A stretch of DNA of 64,000 nucleotides from Polaromonas sp. JS666 (lineage in GTDB: Bacteria; Pseudomonadota; Gammaproteobacteria; Burkholderiales; Burkholderiaceae_C): positions 2,046,001 through 2,110,000 of the forward strand of contig NC_007948.1 in NCBI RefSeq assembly GCF_000013865.1. The letters are read 5' to 3'. The notes beneath the pieces were generated by a model that saw nothing but the letters and a program-made list of their open reading frames with translations, did no database searches and was not told the origin of the DNA. This document shows positions 1-9,436 of this stretch, piece by piece. Within the stretch, counting starts at the first letter, position 1. Every line of letters begins with the position of its first letter. The translations under genes and the position numbers were made by a program.

Positions 1-1503
1 AAGGGCGCGTGCAATAGCCAGCCGCTGGCGCTGGCCACCCGACAGCTGCATGGCGTTATGGCCAAGAATTGTGTCGATGCCGCCTGGCAATTCGGCCAGT
101 AGCCCGGACAGATTGGCTGCGGCCAGGCATTCGGTCACCCGGGCTCGGTCAACGGGCTGGCCCAGCGCGACGTTCACGGCGATGCTGTTGTTGAGCATCA
201 CGACATGCTGGCTCACAAATGCAAACTGCGCACGCAGCGACGCCAGGTTCCACGCACGAAGGTCCTGACCATCGAGGTAGATATTGCCCGAACTCATTTC
301 GACAAATCGGGGCAGCAGATTCACCAGGGTCGTCTTGCCGGAGCCGGATGCGCCCACGATGGCGAGCGTTTCTCCCGCCTTGATGGAAAGGCTGAACTGG
401 TCAAGGGCTGCAGCGGCGTCGGCTTTGTAGATGACGCTGACATCGGCAAACTCAATGTCGCCATGCGCCCTGGCCTTGACAAACGAGCCGCCGCTTTCGT
501 CAGGCGTCAGATTCATCAGGTCAAGGCCGCGCTCGAGCGCGGCCAATCCGCGGGTCACCGGCGTGGCAGCATCCGACAGGCTTTTGACGGGGGCAATCAG
601 CAGCAGCATGGCCGTCACAAAGGCCACGAACCCGCCGACGGTCGTGGTATTTTCGGCGCTCTGCAGCAAGGCAATGGAAATGACTGCCGACAGGGCCATT
701 GCGGCCAGCACCTGGGTGATCGCGCTCATGCCCGCATAGGCGGCGGTGGATTTCATCGAGAGACGGCGCAGCGAGTTGCTGAGATGATTGAAGCGGCTGG
801 CCTGGCCGGCCTGCGCGCCATGCAGGCGGACATCGCGGTGCGCCATGACGTTTTCTTCGACCACATACGCGAGATCGTCCGTAGCGGTCTGGCTTTCCTT
901 GGTGAGTCGGTAGAGGCGCTTGGACAACACCTGGATGACAAATGCCACGGCCGGAAACAGCAACGCGACTACCAGCATCAGCTTCCAGTTGAGGTAGACC
1001 AGATAGCCAATCAATGCCAGCAGGGTCAGCACATCCCGCGCCAGCTTCATGATGGCGTTGATCAACATCGAGGAGCCGTTGAAGACCTCATAGACCACTG
1101 TATTGGCGATGGCGCTGGAGCTTTGGTCGGCAAACAGGGTGAGCCGTGCGCTCAGCAGTTTGTCAAACATGGCTCCCCGCAGCTTGAGCAAGCCGTCATT
1201 GGTGACTTTGGCCAGCGCAAACTGGGCCAAAAACCCGGACAACCCGCGCACGGTGAACAGCAGCATCAGCGCAAGCGGCACCAGCCAGAGGTTGAAGGAA
1301 TCCCTCTGAAAGCCACGGTCGAGCAGCGGTTTGAGCAGCGCGGGTACAAAGGGCTCGGTTGCGGAGGCAACAATGGTCGCACCAATTGCCAGCGCCCAGC
1401 CTGCCCGCGAGCCGCTGAAATAGGGCCAGACGCGCGCGACCCTTTGCCACAAGGATCGCCTGGCGGCTAAGCTAACGGGTACGGGCTCTGACAGCTGCGT
1501 CAT
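1..1503 (-). CDS. msbA: Lipid A export ABC transporter MsbA (3' end cut by window)
   Basis: Inner-membrane half-transporter that flips lipid A-core to the periplasmic leaflet. The frame is open from ATG at 1503 to the window edge (501 codons), so only the end of the nucleotide-binding domain is missing. The N-terminal ~320 residues are a six-helix exporter domain. Walker A GASGSGKT lies near residue 383 and the signature LSGGQRQR near 487. Its ATG overlaps the stop of the upstream ligase-like gene by 4 bp (ATGA), so the two are probably translationally coupled. The neighbouring LPS genes favour MsbA over other fused permease/ATPase exporters. The D-loop, H-loop and C-terminus are outside the window. 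Confidence 0.9.
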   Translation of the reverse strand, partial: MTQLSEPVPVSLAARRSLWQRVARVWPYFSGSRAGWALAIGATIVASATEPFVPALLKPLLDRGFQRDSFNLWLVPLALMLLFTVRGLSGFLAQFALAKVTNDGLLKLRGAMFDKLLSARLTLFADQSSSAIANTVVYEVFNGSSMLINAIMKLARDVLTLLALIGYLVYLNWKLMLVVALLFPAVAFVIQVLSKRLYRLTKESQTATDDLAYVVEENVMAHRDVRLHGAQAGQASRFNHLSNSLRRLSMKSTAAYAGMSAITQVLAAMALSAVISIALLQSAENTTTVGGFVAFVTAMLLLIAPVKSLSDAATPVTRGLAALERGLDLMNLTPDESGGSFVKARAHGDIEFADVSVIYKADAAAALDQFSLSIKAGETLAIVGASGSGKTTLVNLLPRFVEMSSGNIYLDGQDLRAWNLASLRAQFAFVSQHVVMLNNSIAVNVALGQPVDRARVTECLAAANLSGLLAELPGGIDTILGHNAMQLSGGQRQRLAIARAL

Positions 1504-2801
1504 ATCGCCCCGGGTTGAGCGGACATGGCGGAGGGCTTACTTGCGTTGGCAGTGAGTCCCAGAGCCAGCAATAAGCCGAGCGTCACAGCAAAAAAATCGC
1601 CTATCAGGGCGTCGTAAATGCTTGCGTTGAAAAGGCAGGCGACGGCCAAAGCCACTACGGTGGATTGCACGACTCGCGCATAGGGTTTCTCCATAGTCCA
1701 CGAATCCCGAATCATCGCCAGCATTAAACCGCAAAGAAGCAGAAGACCCGGAATTCCCAATTGAACCGCCCACAAGAGAAATTCCTGATGCGGGTTAAAG
1801 TTGCCTGCTATATCTTTATGCGCCGGATCAAGATCGCGTTGGATGCGGTTGTATTCGGTGCTCCAGCTACCAACCCCCGATCCAGCAACCGGATGCCGGG
1901 CAATCATTTGAATAGAGTTCATCCAAAAATGGAGCCGGAGACCCGACGACGTATTGGGTTGAGCGTGTGCTGAATGCGACTCCACTTCCATCTTCATCAT
2001 GATTAATCGATCGCGCACTTTGTGCGAGCTAAGAAACAGAGCCCCAACCAGGACAAACGGCAACAGGACGACGGCTGCGCGGTATCGCTTCGGAAGTTCC
2101 CACATGATCGCAAGGGACAGCATGGCAATGGCGACCAAGTGTCCGCTTCGTCCGTTCAGAACAAAGAGCACATTGCACAAATAAGCCAGAGCCGCGAGAA
2201 CCGCGAAGTGCGGGCCAAATCGACCCGGTGCGAGATGACGCAGATGCCAGCAGATGGCTGCAAGTACGGCACCTATGATGCCTTGATCGAGGTAGCTTGA
2301 AAACACCGCGAACTCTTTCAGCGCCATGCGGGACGTTGCCCAGGGAACCGGCAGGTGAATGAACAGCATCCATGAACTGAGCATGAGAAACAATTGGGCT
2401 AGAACAAACGCGCCAAGCGCATACATGGCCTCGCGCCGATCCTGGATCAAGGTCATCATCAGCACAATCAGGAGGAGCTTGCCGTACTTCGCTATCGATC
2501 CCATGGCATCTGCCGACGGGGCAGTCGTCCAGAACAGACTTATAGTGAATGCGAGAAGGACTACTAGAACAGCTGTAGGGGTGTATGTTCTGGCAAGCGC
2601 TGGGCTGCCCACCGACCTGCGCTCGAAAAACAGCAGAGTCGCAGCCGCAAAGATGAACAGCAAGAGTTTGGAAATGCTGATGACCGCCATTGACAAACCC
2701 ACCGATGCAGCGGCCAGGCAAATCACGGCGAGTCGAACATTGGCGGTCTGCTTAATCAAATTAGTACGGGATATTTCAAGATTTGATTGGAGGAGTGTCA
2801 C
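1500..2801 (-). CDS. O-antigen ligase family protein (WaaL/RfaL-like)
   Basis: Polytopic inner-membrane protein of 433 residues with about ten hydrophobic segments. It carries the Wzy_C/O-antigen-ligase signature: a periplasmic stretch with GRSGH near residue 216 and FNPHQEFLLW with the conserved His near 338, followed by more membrane helices. The family joins undecaprenyl-linked O-antigen to lipid A-core; O-antigen polymerases share the fold, so a polymerase role is not excluded. The frame begins with GTG at 2801 with no obvious Shine-Dalgarno sequence, which leaves the start uncertain. A 9-bp tandem repeat lies about 20 bp upstream. Base composition is clearly AT-richer than the downstream core genes, as is usual for O-antigen loci. 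Confidence 0.8.
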   Translation of the reverse strand: MTLLQSNLEISRTNLIKQTANVRLAVICLAAASVGLSMAVISISKLLLFIFAAATLLFFERRSVGSPALARTYTPTAVLVVLLAFTISLFWTTAPSADAMGSIAKYGKLLLIVLMMTLIQDRREAMYALGAFVLAQLFLMLSSWMLFIHLPVPWATSRMALKEFAVFSSYLDQGIIGAVLAAICWHLRHLAPGRFGPHFAVLAALAYLCNVLFVLNGRSGHLVAIAMLSLAIMWELPKRYRAAVVLLPFVLVGALFLSSHKVRDRLIMMKMEVESHSAHAQPNTSSGLRLHFWMNSIQMIARHPVAGSGVGSWSTEYNRIQRDLDPAHKDIAGNFNPHQEFLLWAVQLGIPGLLLLCGLMLAMIRDSWTMEKPYARVVQSTVVALAVACLFNASIYDALIGDFFAVTLGLLLALGLTANASKPSAMSAQPGAI

Positions 2802-2820
2802 AAAATTTCAATTGACGTTC

Positions 2821-2845
2821 TAGATCTGGTAGATCTGGTAGATCT
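2821..2845. repeat. 9-bp tandem repeat (TAGATCTGG)x2.8
   Basis: Two full and one partial copy of TAGATCTGG lie between the end of the GT9 gene and the start of the O-antigen-ligase-like gene, in the leader of the latter. Copy-number change would alter leader spacing without shifting a reading frame. Confidence 0.8.
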
Positions 2846-2859
2846 ACGGATGAGAGGCC

Positions 2860-3975
2860 TCACCGGTCTAAAAAGCGCATGGCTTCGATCACCTGGTGTG
2901 CAATATCTGATGGGGCAATTGAATTTACGCTGTTCGTTGGGGCTTGCAGTGCGCTCGATAGTCTATCGCGGGGCAGACGCCACTGCGGATCGACAGCGGA
3001 GGTAAACAGAGAAATAAGTTTGACGTGGGTGGTAACTCCCAGATGCATCAAACCGCCATCGCAAGCAACCAACACATCTTGTTCATTGATCAACTGCCGA
3101 CATTGAGCCAGGCTGGTTTGATTGACAGCGTTGTTCACAAGACCACGCCAGCTCTCTTCAAACGCTTTCGCGAATCCAAGGCCATTTTCAGATCCAACGA
3201 GTGTGATCTCCAGATCAATAAGCTTGCTGAGATGATGCGCCAGCGTATCCCAGTGCGTATAGCTTCTAAGCGGATCTACACCGCCCACCGCAAATGCAAT
3301 CTTGAGCACTGAACTGGTCCGCTTTTCCGGCGTCCCCAGTGGTTTGAGCTTTTGCCGACTATGTTGAGAAAACACATCGGCGGGTAGTGCTACACCCAAA
3401 GCATCAAGCAATCGTTGAGTTGCAAACTCACCTCGATGGAATTCGGGCCCGGTGTAAAACCCATGTACTGAGATCCACGGACTCGGGCTAAAAGCATCGC
3501 TCTTATGGTGCAGAGAGCGCCTTTTGTGGCTCGGGACAATCACGAAATCGTAGTTTTGTGAATTGATTGCTTCACTCGAACTGAGCACATTTTCAAACCA
3601 CGGGTCGCCATCGAACGTCGCAGCGATGTGCTCATCAGTCAACAAGTCAATAGACAAGCCCTGATCGCGCAGCAGGCTGCGCGGGGCAAGGTCCATCAAT
3701 GCATCACCGATTTGCGGAATTCCTTTGTACAGCCACAAGCCACGCTTCCAATGAGCTGGAATCTTGCGGAAACATCTTTTTCCGTGGCCAGAAAGCTTGA
3801 AATATAGCGCGTGACGCAACTGGCGCCATGCTAATTTACGAACTCCGATATGTGCAAAGTAGGCCTTGTCGTTAGCACTGACAGTTTTGCTGAGCGGCTG
3901 TGTTACGCATACTTGAGCCTGCTTTTGCAGCCAATGGTCGATAAAGGCGCGCCACTTGGGAATCATTTGCAGCAT
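2860..3975 (-). CDS. Glycosyltransferase family 9 (heptosyltransferase-like)
   Basis: 371-residue cytoplasmic protein with the two-domain GT-B layout of GT9 heptosyltransferases. It has an N-terminal glycine/aspartate loop (IPQIGDALMDLAP, near residue 90) and a C-terminal nucleotide-sugar motif VACDGGLMHLGVTT near 310. The family adds heptose or related sugars to the LPS inner core. The N-terminus (about 80 basic residues before the GT9 loop) is longer than in typical WaaC/WaaF, so acceptor and sugar cannot be assigned. It lies 58 bp upstream of the ligase-like gene on the same strand and is divergent from the GT2 gene. Composition is AT-rich. Start ATG at 3975; ATG at 3966 is an alternative. 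Confidence 0.75.
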   Translation of the reverse strand: MLQMIPKWRAFIDHWLQKQAQVCVTQPLSKTVSANDKAYFAHIGVRKLAWRQLRHALYFKLSGHGKRCFRKIPAHWKRGLWLYKGIPQIGDALMDLAPRSLLRDQGLSIDLLTDEHIAATFDGDPWFENVLSSSEAINSQNYDFVIVPSHKRRSLHHKSDAFSPSPWISVHGFYTGPEFHRGEFATQRLLDALGVALPADVFSQHSRQKLKPLGTPEKRTSSVLKIAFAVGGVDPLRSYTHWDTLAHHLSKLIDLEITLVGSENGLGFAKAFEESWRGLVNNAVNQTSLAQCRQLINEQDVLVACDGGLMHLGVTTHVKLISLFTSAVDPQWRLPRDRLSSALQAPTNSVNSIAPSDIAHQVIEAMRFLDR

Positions 3976-4190
3976 TGTCGCTCATCTGCTTGCCCTGGTT
4001 CACGTGCCTGAGCTCGTAGGATCGATGCCATCCAGTTTGGCCGCTCTGTAAGGGCTGTCGGCCAAGCCCCCCCCAGCTCTGCTAGACTGAGAATATGCGG
4101 GAGTGCGACTGATCGAGAGCGCAACACGGCGAGGGTCTACTGGGCTGTCGTCGGCGCGCATCAACTCGTTTAACTGAACAAGAGAATCCT

Positions 4191-4961
4191 TTGGCAAGCT
4201 TGTCCATAATAGTTATAACGAAAAACGAAGCCCATAACATTGAAGCTTGCCTTCGCTCTGTTTCTTTCGCAGACCAGATCGTTGTGCTGGATTCTGGCAG
4301 TACAGACCAAACCGTCGAGATCGCGCGCGGCCTGGGGGCTACGGTGACCGTTAATTCGGACTGGCAGGGGTTCGGAATTCAGAAAAATCGAGCCCTTGCA
4401 TTGGCTGGGTCCGATTGGGTGCTTTCAATTGATGCGGACGAATGGGTCCCTGAGGAGTTGGCTGCGGAAATACAGTCGGCCATGAAATCCCCACGGTTTG
4501 ATGTTTATTCTTTCCCTCGCCTCTCAAGCTATTGCGGCCAGTACATGCGCCACTCTGGTTGGTATCCTGACCGTGTAACGCGTTTGTTTCGCCCTCAATT
4601 CGCCAAGTTTTCAGACGATTTGGTTCACGAAAAGATCGTGACCACAAGTCCGGTGGGGCAGCTTCACTCTGCTCTGCACCATGAAAGTTATCGTAGCCTG
4701 GAGACTGTGCTGGACAAGGCCAATCGATACTCCACGGATGGGGCTCAGATGTTGAAAAACAAAGGGCGTGCTTCGTCTTTGGGGACGGCGGTGGTGCACG
4801 GCGTATGGGCTTTTATACGAACTTACTTCTTGCGGCTCGGGTTTCTCGACGGGCAGCTGGGTCTGGTTCTTGCGATCTCCATAGCCGAAGAAACCTATTA
4901 TCGATACCTCAAGTTATGGTTGTCCCAACGCCGTGAAGGTGGTAGCCCGGTTGGACGATAA
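4191..4961 (+). CDS. Glycosyltransferase family 2, WaaE/KdtX-like
   Basis: 256-residue GT-A fold transferase. It opens with the GT2 signature LSIIVITKNEAHNIEACL and VVLDSGSTDQT, and has the metal-binding DAD at residues 81-83 followed by EWV. A C-terminal hydrophobic stretch (near residues 205-235) may contact the membrane. The layout matches the WaaE/KdtX group of LPS-core beta-1,4-glucosyltransferases. The frame starts with TTG at 4191; the only other early start is TTG at 4200, so a non-AUG start seems real. Divergent from the GT9 gene across a 215-bp spacer. Confidence 0.8.
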   Translation: MASLSIIVITKNEAHNIEACLRSVSFADQIVVLDSGSTDQTVEIARGLGATVTVNSDWQGFGIQKNRALALAGSDWVLSIDADEWVPEELAAEIQSAMKSPRFDVYSFPRLSSYCGQYMRHSGWYPDRVTRLFRPQFAKFSDDLVHEKIVTTSPVGQLHSALHHESYRSLETVLDKANRYSTDGAQMLKNKGRASSLGTAVVHGVWAFIRTYFLRLGFLDGQLGLVLAISIAEETYYRYLKLWLSQRREGGSPVGR

Positions 4962-5572
4962 AAGGAAATGTGTTGTCCCGGTGCGCGGCATGGGAAGAGG
5001 TCAGACTTTCACGGCGCATGCCGGTCGTGTCAAATTGGGAAGGGTTCAAGATGACGCGTTGGCAGAGTTTCCCGAGCAAGTGTTCCACCTGCAGCCTACC
5101 GTAAACAGTTGCTCTTGGTTGCCTTGGCTTTGCGGCATGATGGTTGTCGCAGGAGGGAGGGATAATTGCTCCAATGGGGGGCGGCAACAAACTGTTTCAT
5201 CTGCATCGCTGGCCGCTACGTTGGTTCGGGGTAAAAACGCAATCTCTACCAACCTGACTTCGGGTGCTCTTATCTGGAAAACTTGGCAAGCTCTTTTCGG
5301 CGTCAACGGGCTTGAAAGAGCACCCGGGGTGCGCCAGGAATACGCGAATCCTGATTTGAAATTCTTTGTCTGGAATTTCATCGAAAATACCGGTTTTGGG
5401 CGGTGGACGCGCTTGACCTTTCATGCCGTGAGTAATCGAAGCAAATAATAATGATTAGAGTTGGGTATCCCTGCACATAGATCAAAGGTGGGTCTTGTCA
5501 ACCGAGGGCTTCGTAAACTTGACTCCCAATCGCCCGTCAAAATAACCCAACTCCACTGATCCAAATTCATCC
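4962..5572. other. 611-bp stretch without a recognisable gene
   Basis: Located between the LPS patch and tolB. A 171-codon plus-strand frame (ATG 4933 to 5448) is open but overlaps the GT2 gene by 29 bp, has no good ribosome site and resembles no family I know. The region is AT-richer than tolB. I see no remnant of tolQ, tolR or tolA, which normally precede tolB. It may be a decayed gene, a rearrangement scar or non-coding. Confidence 0.5.
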
Positions 5573-6853
5573 ATGAGCATCACACCATCACTGAGCCGTC
5601 GCACCGTCATGAGTCTGCTGGCGGCGGGCTTGTCGCCGGCATTTGCGCAGTTCCGCGTGGAGGTGTCGGGCGTGGGCCTGACGCAATTGCCAATTGCCAT
5701 CGCTTCCTTCCGGGGGGAGGTGCAGGCGCCGCAAAAAATTGGCAACATTGTCAGGGCCGATCTTGAACGCAGTGGCATGTTTCGCCCGGTCGACACCGCG
5801 GGCATCGTGGCAGACGAAAACACCCGGCCAGACCTCGCAATCTGGCGGCAAAAGGGCGCGGATGCGATGGTGACGGGCAGTGTCTCGCCCCTGGCCGACG
5901 GACGATTTGATGTGCGGCTTCGCCTGTGGGATATCGTGCGGGGCCAGGACCTCGGAGGGCAGAGCTATACCGTGGCCCAAGCTGATTTGCGCCTGTCTGC
6001 CCATCGGATTTCTGATTTTGTGTACGAGAAACTCACGGGTGAAAAAGGCATCTTTTCAACGCGAATTGCCTATGTCACCAAAACGGCCCAACGCTTTAAC
6101 CTCTGGGTGGCCGATTCGGATGGCGAAGGCGCCCAGTCTGCCCTCACCAGCCCCGAGCCCATCATCTCGCCTTCCTGGTCGCCCAATGGCTCCCAGCTGG
6201 CTTATGTTTCCTTCGAATCCCGCAAGCCGGTCATTTATGCGCATGATGTCGCCACCGGAAAGCGGCGCCTGCTTGCCAATTTCAGGGGCTCCAACAGCGC
6301 ACCAGCCTGGTCACCCGATGGCAAGCAACTGGTTGCCACGCTGAGCCGGGACGGCGGCTCGCAGATATACGCCCTGGGGCTCAGTGGCGGCGACCCCAAG
6401 CGCTTGACCCAGTCATCCAGCATTGATACCGAGCCGGCTTATTCGCCCGATGGGCGATATATCTATTTCGTCAGCGACCGCGGCGGCGCTCCGCAAATCT
6501 ACCGCATGAGTCCCGGCGGTGGAAATCCGGAACGCGTGACGTTTACGGGCGGTTACAACATCTCCCCTGCGATCAGCCCTGATGGGCGTTGGCTGGCCTA
6601 TGTTTCGAGGGTTGGCGGCGCCTTCAAGCTGCACGTGATGGAACTTGCCAGCGGAACGGCCACTCCTATTACCGACACCACGGCCGATGAAAGCCCGAGC
6701 TTCGCGCCCAACAGCCGCTTGATCGTGTACGCGACCCAGCAGCAGGGCCGGGAAGCACTGATGACCACGACGCTGGACGGCAAGATCAAGGCCAGGTTAT
6801 CCGGCGCCGGCGGCGACATCCGTGAGCCCGACTGGGGACCTTTCCAGCGGTGA
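5573..6853 (+). CDS. tolB: Tol-Pal system protein TolB
   Basis: Periplasmic beta-propeller protein that couples Pal to the TolQRA motor and helps outer-membrane invagination during division. 426 residues, the usual length. The signal peptide ends at AFA near residue 25, and mature protein begins QFRVEV. The N-terminal domain spans to about residue 160, followed by WD/TolB propeller blades with repeated SPDG(R/K) turns (for example [27 protein letters not shown]) and the typical end EPDWGPFQR. Pal follows after 50 bp and CpoB after that. Unusually, tolQRA are not upstream; LPS genes are. Confidence 0.96.
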   Translation: MSITPSLSRRTVMSLLAAGLSPAFAQFRVEVSGVGLTQLPIAIASFRGEVQAPQKIGNIVRADLERSGMFRPVDTAGIVADENTRPDLAIWRQKGADAMVTGSVSPLADGRFDVRLRLWDIVRGQDLGGQSYTVAQADLRLSAHRISDFVYEKLTGEKGIFSTRIAYVTKTAQRFNLWVADSDGEGAQSALTSPEPIISPSWSPNGSQLAYVSFESRKPVIYAHDVATGKRRLLANFRGSNSAPAWSPDGKQLVATLSRDGGSQIYALGLSGGDPKRLTQSSSIDTEPAYSPDGRYIYFVSDRGGAPQIYRMSPGGGNPERVTFTGGYNISPAISPDGRWLAYVSRVGGAFKLHVMELASGTATPITDTTADESPSFAPNSRLIVYATQQQGREALMTTTLDGKIKARLSGAGGDIREPDWGPFQR

Positions 6854-6860
6854 CAGGCAC

Positions 6861-6890
6861 TTTTTTTGAATCATCTTTTTTTGTTTTTTT
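6861..6890. repeat. Three poly-T tracts (T7) in the tolB-pal spacer
   Basis: Runs of seven T at 6861-6867, 6876-6882 and 6884-6890 fill the 50-bp gap between tolB and pal. The stem-forming potential before them is weak, so this is not a clean terminator. It may act as a slippery or unstructured leader for pal. Confidence 0.7.
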
Positions 6891-6903
6891 GTAGAGGTAC
6901 TCC

Positions 6904-7446
6904 ATGAAGCTGAAGCGCGTTCTCTTTTCCATCTTCTCCTCCCTGGCTCTTGCTGCCACGCTGGTGGCCTGCGGCTCCAATGTCAAGCTCAGTGATGTGC
7001 CGGTGGAAGACAGGACAGCCAGTGCCAAGCCGTCTGGCGATGCGGGTGCCTCCTCCAGCAGGGGAGTCGCACCGGTGCAAATTGGCGGCACGGATGTGTC
7101 GGGCGCGGGGCCTGCCAATACGGCGAGAGTTATTTACTTTGATTTCGACAGCTACGTCATCAAACCCGAATTCCAGGGGATCGTTGAGGCCCATGCACGC
7201 TATCTGACGGCCAACAAGGCCCGCAAGATGGCCATCGAAGGACACACCGACGAGCGCGGTGGCCGCGAATACAACCTCGCGCTGGGGCAGAGACGCTCTG
7301 AAGCCGTACGCCGCGCGCTGGGACTTCTGGGTGTTGCTGATGCGCAGGTGGAGGCCGTGAGTTTTGGCAAGGAAAAACCTGCCGCCACGGGCTCGGACGA
7401 AGATTCCATGGCGAAAAATCGTCGCGCCGAGATCAACTACCGCTAA
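6904..7446 (+). CDS. pal: Peptidoglycan-associated lipoprotein Pal
   Basis: Outer-membrane lipoprotein that binds peptidoglycan through an OmpA-like domain and TolB. 180 residues. The lipobox LVAC has its lipidated Cys at position 23. After a Ser/Gly/Ala-rich linker the OmpA_C domain runs from about residue 75 (YFDFDSYVIKPEF) through the diagnostic GHTDERGGREYNLALGQRR to NRRAEINYR at the C-terminus. Starts with ATG at 6904, downstream of AGAGG. Cotranscription with tolB and cpoB is likely (15-bp gap to cpoB). Confidence 0.97.
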   Translation: MKLKRVLFSIFSSLALAATLVACGSNVKLSDVPVEDRTASAKPSGDAGASSSRGVAPVQIGGTDVSGAGPANTARVIYFDFDSYVIKPEFQGIVEAHARYLTANKARKMAIEGHTDERGGREYNLALGQRRSEAVRRALGLLGVADAQVEAVSFGKEKPAATGSDEDSMAKNRRAEINYR

Positions 7447-7461
7447 GCCGGGATCATTGTT

Positions 7462-8223
7462 GTGAGCATGTTCAGATTTGCGGCGTCTGTTGCGGCCTGC
7501 CTGCTGGCATTCAATGCGCACGCCGCGCTTTTCGAAGACGATGAGGCGCGCAGGGCCATCCTGGATTTGCGGCAAAAAGTCGACGCTTCGCAGCAGCGCA
7601 CGGCTGATGACCTGCGCAGGGCCAATGATGACAATGCCCAGTTGCGTCGCAGCCTGCTTGAGCTTTCCAACCAGATCGAGGCCCTGCGCAACGAGATGGC
7701 CGGCATGCGCGGACAGAACGAGAGGCTGGCCCGGGACGTTGCCGATATTCAGCGCAACCAGAAGGACATTACGCAGGGCGTTGACGAGCGGCTGCGAAAG
7801 TTTGAACCCACCAAGATATCCGTGGACGGCAAGGAGTTTGTGGCGGAGCCGGCTGAAAAGCAGGAGTTCGAGGCGGCGCTTGCCACCTTGCGCAAAGGTG
7901 ACTTTGCTGCCGCTCAAACCAGTTTTGTGGCCTTCATGAAACGCTACCCGCAAAGCGGCTACACCTCTTCGGCGCTGTTCTGGCTGGGTAATGCCCAGTA
8001 CGCTTTGCGCAACTATCGGGATGCGGTGGCCAATTTCCGCACCCTGGTGACACTCGAACCCGGTCACATGCGTGCGCCGGAAGCGCTGTTGTCGATGGCC
8101 AATTGCCAGGTTGAACTCAAGGATGTCAAGTCAGCGCGCAAGACGCTGGAAGACCTCGTCAAGGCCTATCCGCAATCAGAAGCCGCGTCGGTTGCCAAGG
8201 AGCGCCTGGTTCGGCTCAAGTAG
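7462..8223 (+). CDS. cpoB: Cell division coordinator CpoB (YbgF)
   Basis: Periplasmic protein that links Tol activity to peptidoglycan synthesis by PBP1B in E. coli. 253 residues with an N-terminal signal peptide ending near AHA (residue 22). A Gln/Arg-rich coiled coil (about residues 30-105) is typical of the trimerisation segment. A C-terminal TPR block of three repeats (about 130-250) includes FWLGNAQYALRNYRDAVANF and ends at a conserved Lys/Arg-rich helix. Third gene of the tolB-pal-cpoB unit. Confidence 0.94.
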   Translation: MSMFRFAASVAACLLAFNAHAALFEDDEARRAILDLRQKVDASQQRTADDLRRANDDNAQLRRSLLELSNQIEALRNEMAGMRGQNERLARDVADIQRNQKDITQGVDERLRKFEPTKISVDGKEFVAEPAEKQEFEAALATLRKGDFAAAQTSFVAFMKRYPQSGYTSSALFWLGNAQYALRNYRDAVANFRTLVTLEPGHMRAPEALLSMANCQVELKDVKSARKTLEDLVKAYPQSEAASVAKERLVRLK

Positions 8224-8290
8224 CCCCCACGGACTTTGGGTCGCCTGGCGGCCGGTCCGGCTGTTTTTCGTTCCCACTTAAAATTCGGGG

Positions 8291-9415
8291 ATGGATACTT
8301 CCGGATCTGCCGTGCTCGGCACCCTCACCACCCAGGTTCTCTGGTCTGGTTTCATTCTCTCGATGCTGTTTGGTGCCATTGCGCAGCGTACCCACTTTTG
8401 CACCATGGGCGCTGTCAGCGACATCGTGAACATGGGGGACTGGACGCGCATGCGCATGTGGGGCATGGCGATCGGTGTGGCCATGATCGGTTTCTTCGGG
8501 ATGGCTGCCGCGGGCCTCATTGACCCGGCTAAAACGCTGTACGCGTCCAACCGCTTTATCTGGCTCTCCGCGCTCATCGGCGGCGCCATGTTCGGTTTCG
8601 GCATGGCCCTGTCTTCCGGATGCGGCAGCAAGACACTGGTGCGGATCGGGGGCGGCAGTCTCAAATCGCTGGTGGTTTTCACCGTCATGGGCATCGCCGC
8701 TTTTGCGACGCTCAAAGGCATTACCGCTGTGGTTCGCGTGGCCACGATAGACAGAGTGGCCGTCGAGTTCACGGCCAATGCAGCTGTGCCCACCTGGGTG
8801 GCCGGCGCGTTCGGTGTGGCGCCTGCTGTGGCTGGCCTGGGGCTGGCCCTGCTGATTGGCTTGAGCCTGATTGTCTGGGCATTGCGCGGCGCAGATTTCC
8901 GCCGTCTCGACCCGCTGTTGGGCGGTCTGGGCATCGGTGCCGTCATCGCCGGCATGTGGTGGGTCAGTGGCGGCCTTGGTTATGTGGCCGAGCATCCTGA
9001 CACCCTGCAGGAGGCCTTTATCGCCACCAACTCCGGCAGGGCTGAAGCCCTGAGCTTTGTCTCGCCGGTGGCTTACACGCTGGACTGGCTCATGTTTTTC
9101 AGCGACAAGAGCAAGGTCCTCACGCTGGGCATCGTGTCGGTGTTCGGCGTCGTGGTGGGCTCTGCCGTGTATTCGCTGTTTTCGCGCAACTTTCGCTGGG
9201 AAGGTTTCCGTGATGTGCGGGACACCGCCAACCATCTGGCAGGTGCCATCTTGATGGGGGTGGGGGGCGTGTGCGCCATGGGCTGCACGGTGGGGCAGGG
9301 CCTGTCGGGAATCTCGACGCTGAGTGCCACGAGTTTTGTCGCACTGGCTGCCATATTGGCTGGTTGCGCGGGCGGACTGAAGTACCAGATCTGGCAGCTT
9401 GAGCGCTCGCTCTGA
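8291..9415 (+). CDS. YeeE/YedE family membrane transporter
   Basis: 374-residue polytopic inner-membrane protein of the YeeE/YedE (sulfur-transport) family, whose structurally known member TsuA imports thiosulfate. Two internal repeats each carry a conserved Cys motif: GMALSSGCGSKTLVRIG near residue 110, and GGVCAMGCTVGQGLSGIS near 325. These cysteines line the substrate path in TsuA. No sulfurtransferase or TusA gene is adjacent, so the substrate here (thiosulfate or another sulfur compound) is inferred only from the family. The gene stands alone between cpoB and tcdA, on the same strand. Confidence 0.85.
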   Translation: MDTSGSAVLGTLTTQVLWSGFILSMLFGAIAQRTHFCTMGAVSDIVNMGDWTRMRMWGMAIGVAMIGFFGMAAAGLIDPAKTLYASNRFIWLSALIGGAMFGFGMALSSGCGSKTLVRIGGGSLKSLVVFTVMGIAAFATLKGITAVVRVATIDRVAVEFTANAAVPTWVAGAFGVAPAVAGLGLALLIGLSLIVWALRGADFRRLDPLLGGLGIGAVIAGMWWVSGGLGYVAEHPDTLQEAFIATNSGRAEALSFVSPVAYTLDWLMFFSDKSKVLTLGIVSVFGVVVGSAVYSLFSRNFRWEGFRDVRDTANHLAGAILMGVGGVCAMGCTVGQGLSGISTLSATSFVALAAILAGCAGGLKYQIWQLERSL

Positions 9416-9436
9416 ACCCCATTCCTGGCCCGCACC

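Noticed and set aside
205..1470. 421-codon plus-strand open frame at the window start
   Set aside because: It is antisense to msbA, which has clear ABC motifs on the other strand; the translation is His/Gln/Arg-rich and family-free.
4933..5448. 171-codon plus-strand frame after the GT2 gene
   Set aside because: Overlaps the glycosyltransferase, lacks a ribosome site and resembles no family; kept only as part of an unassigned gap.
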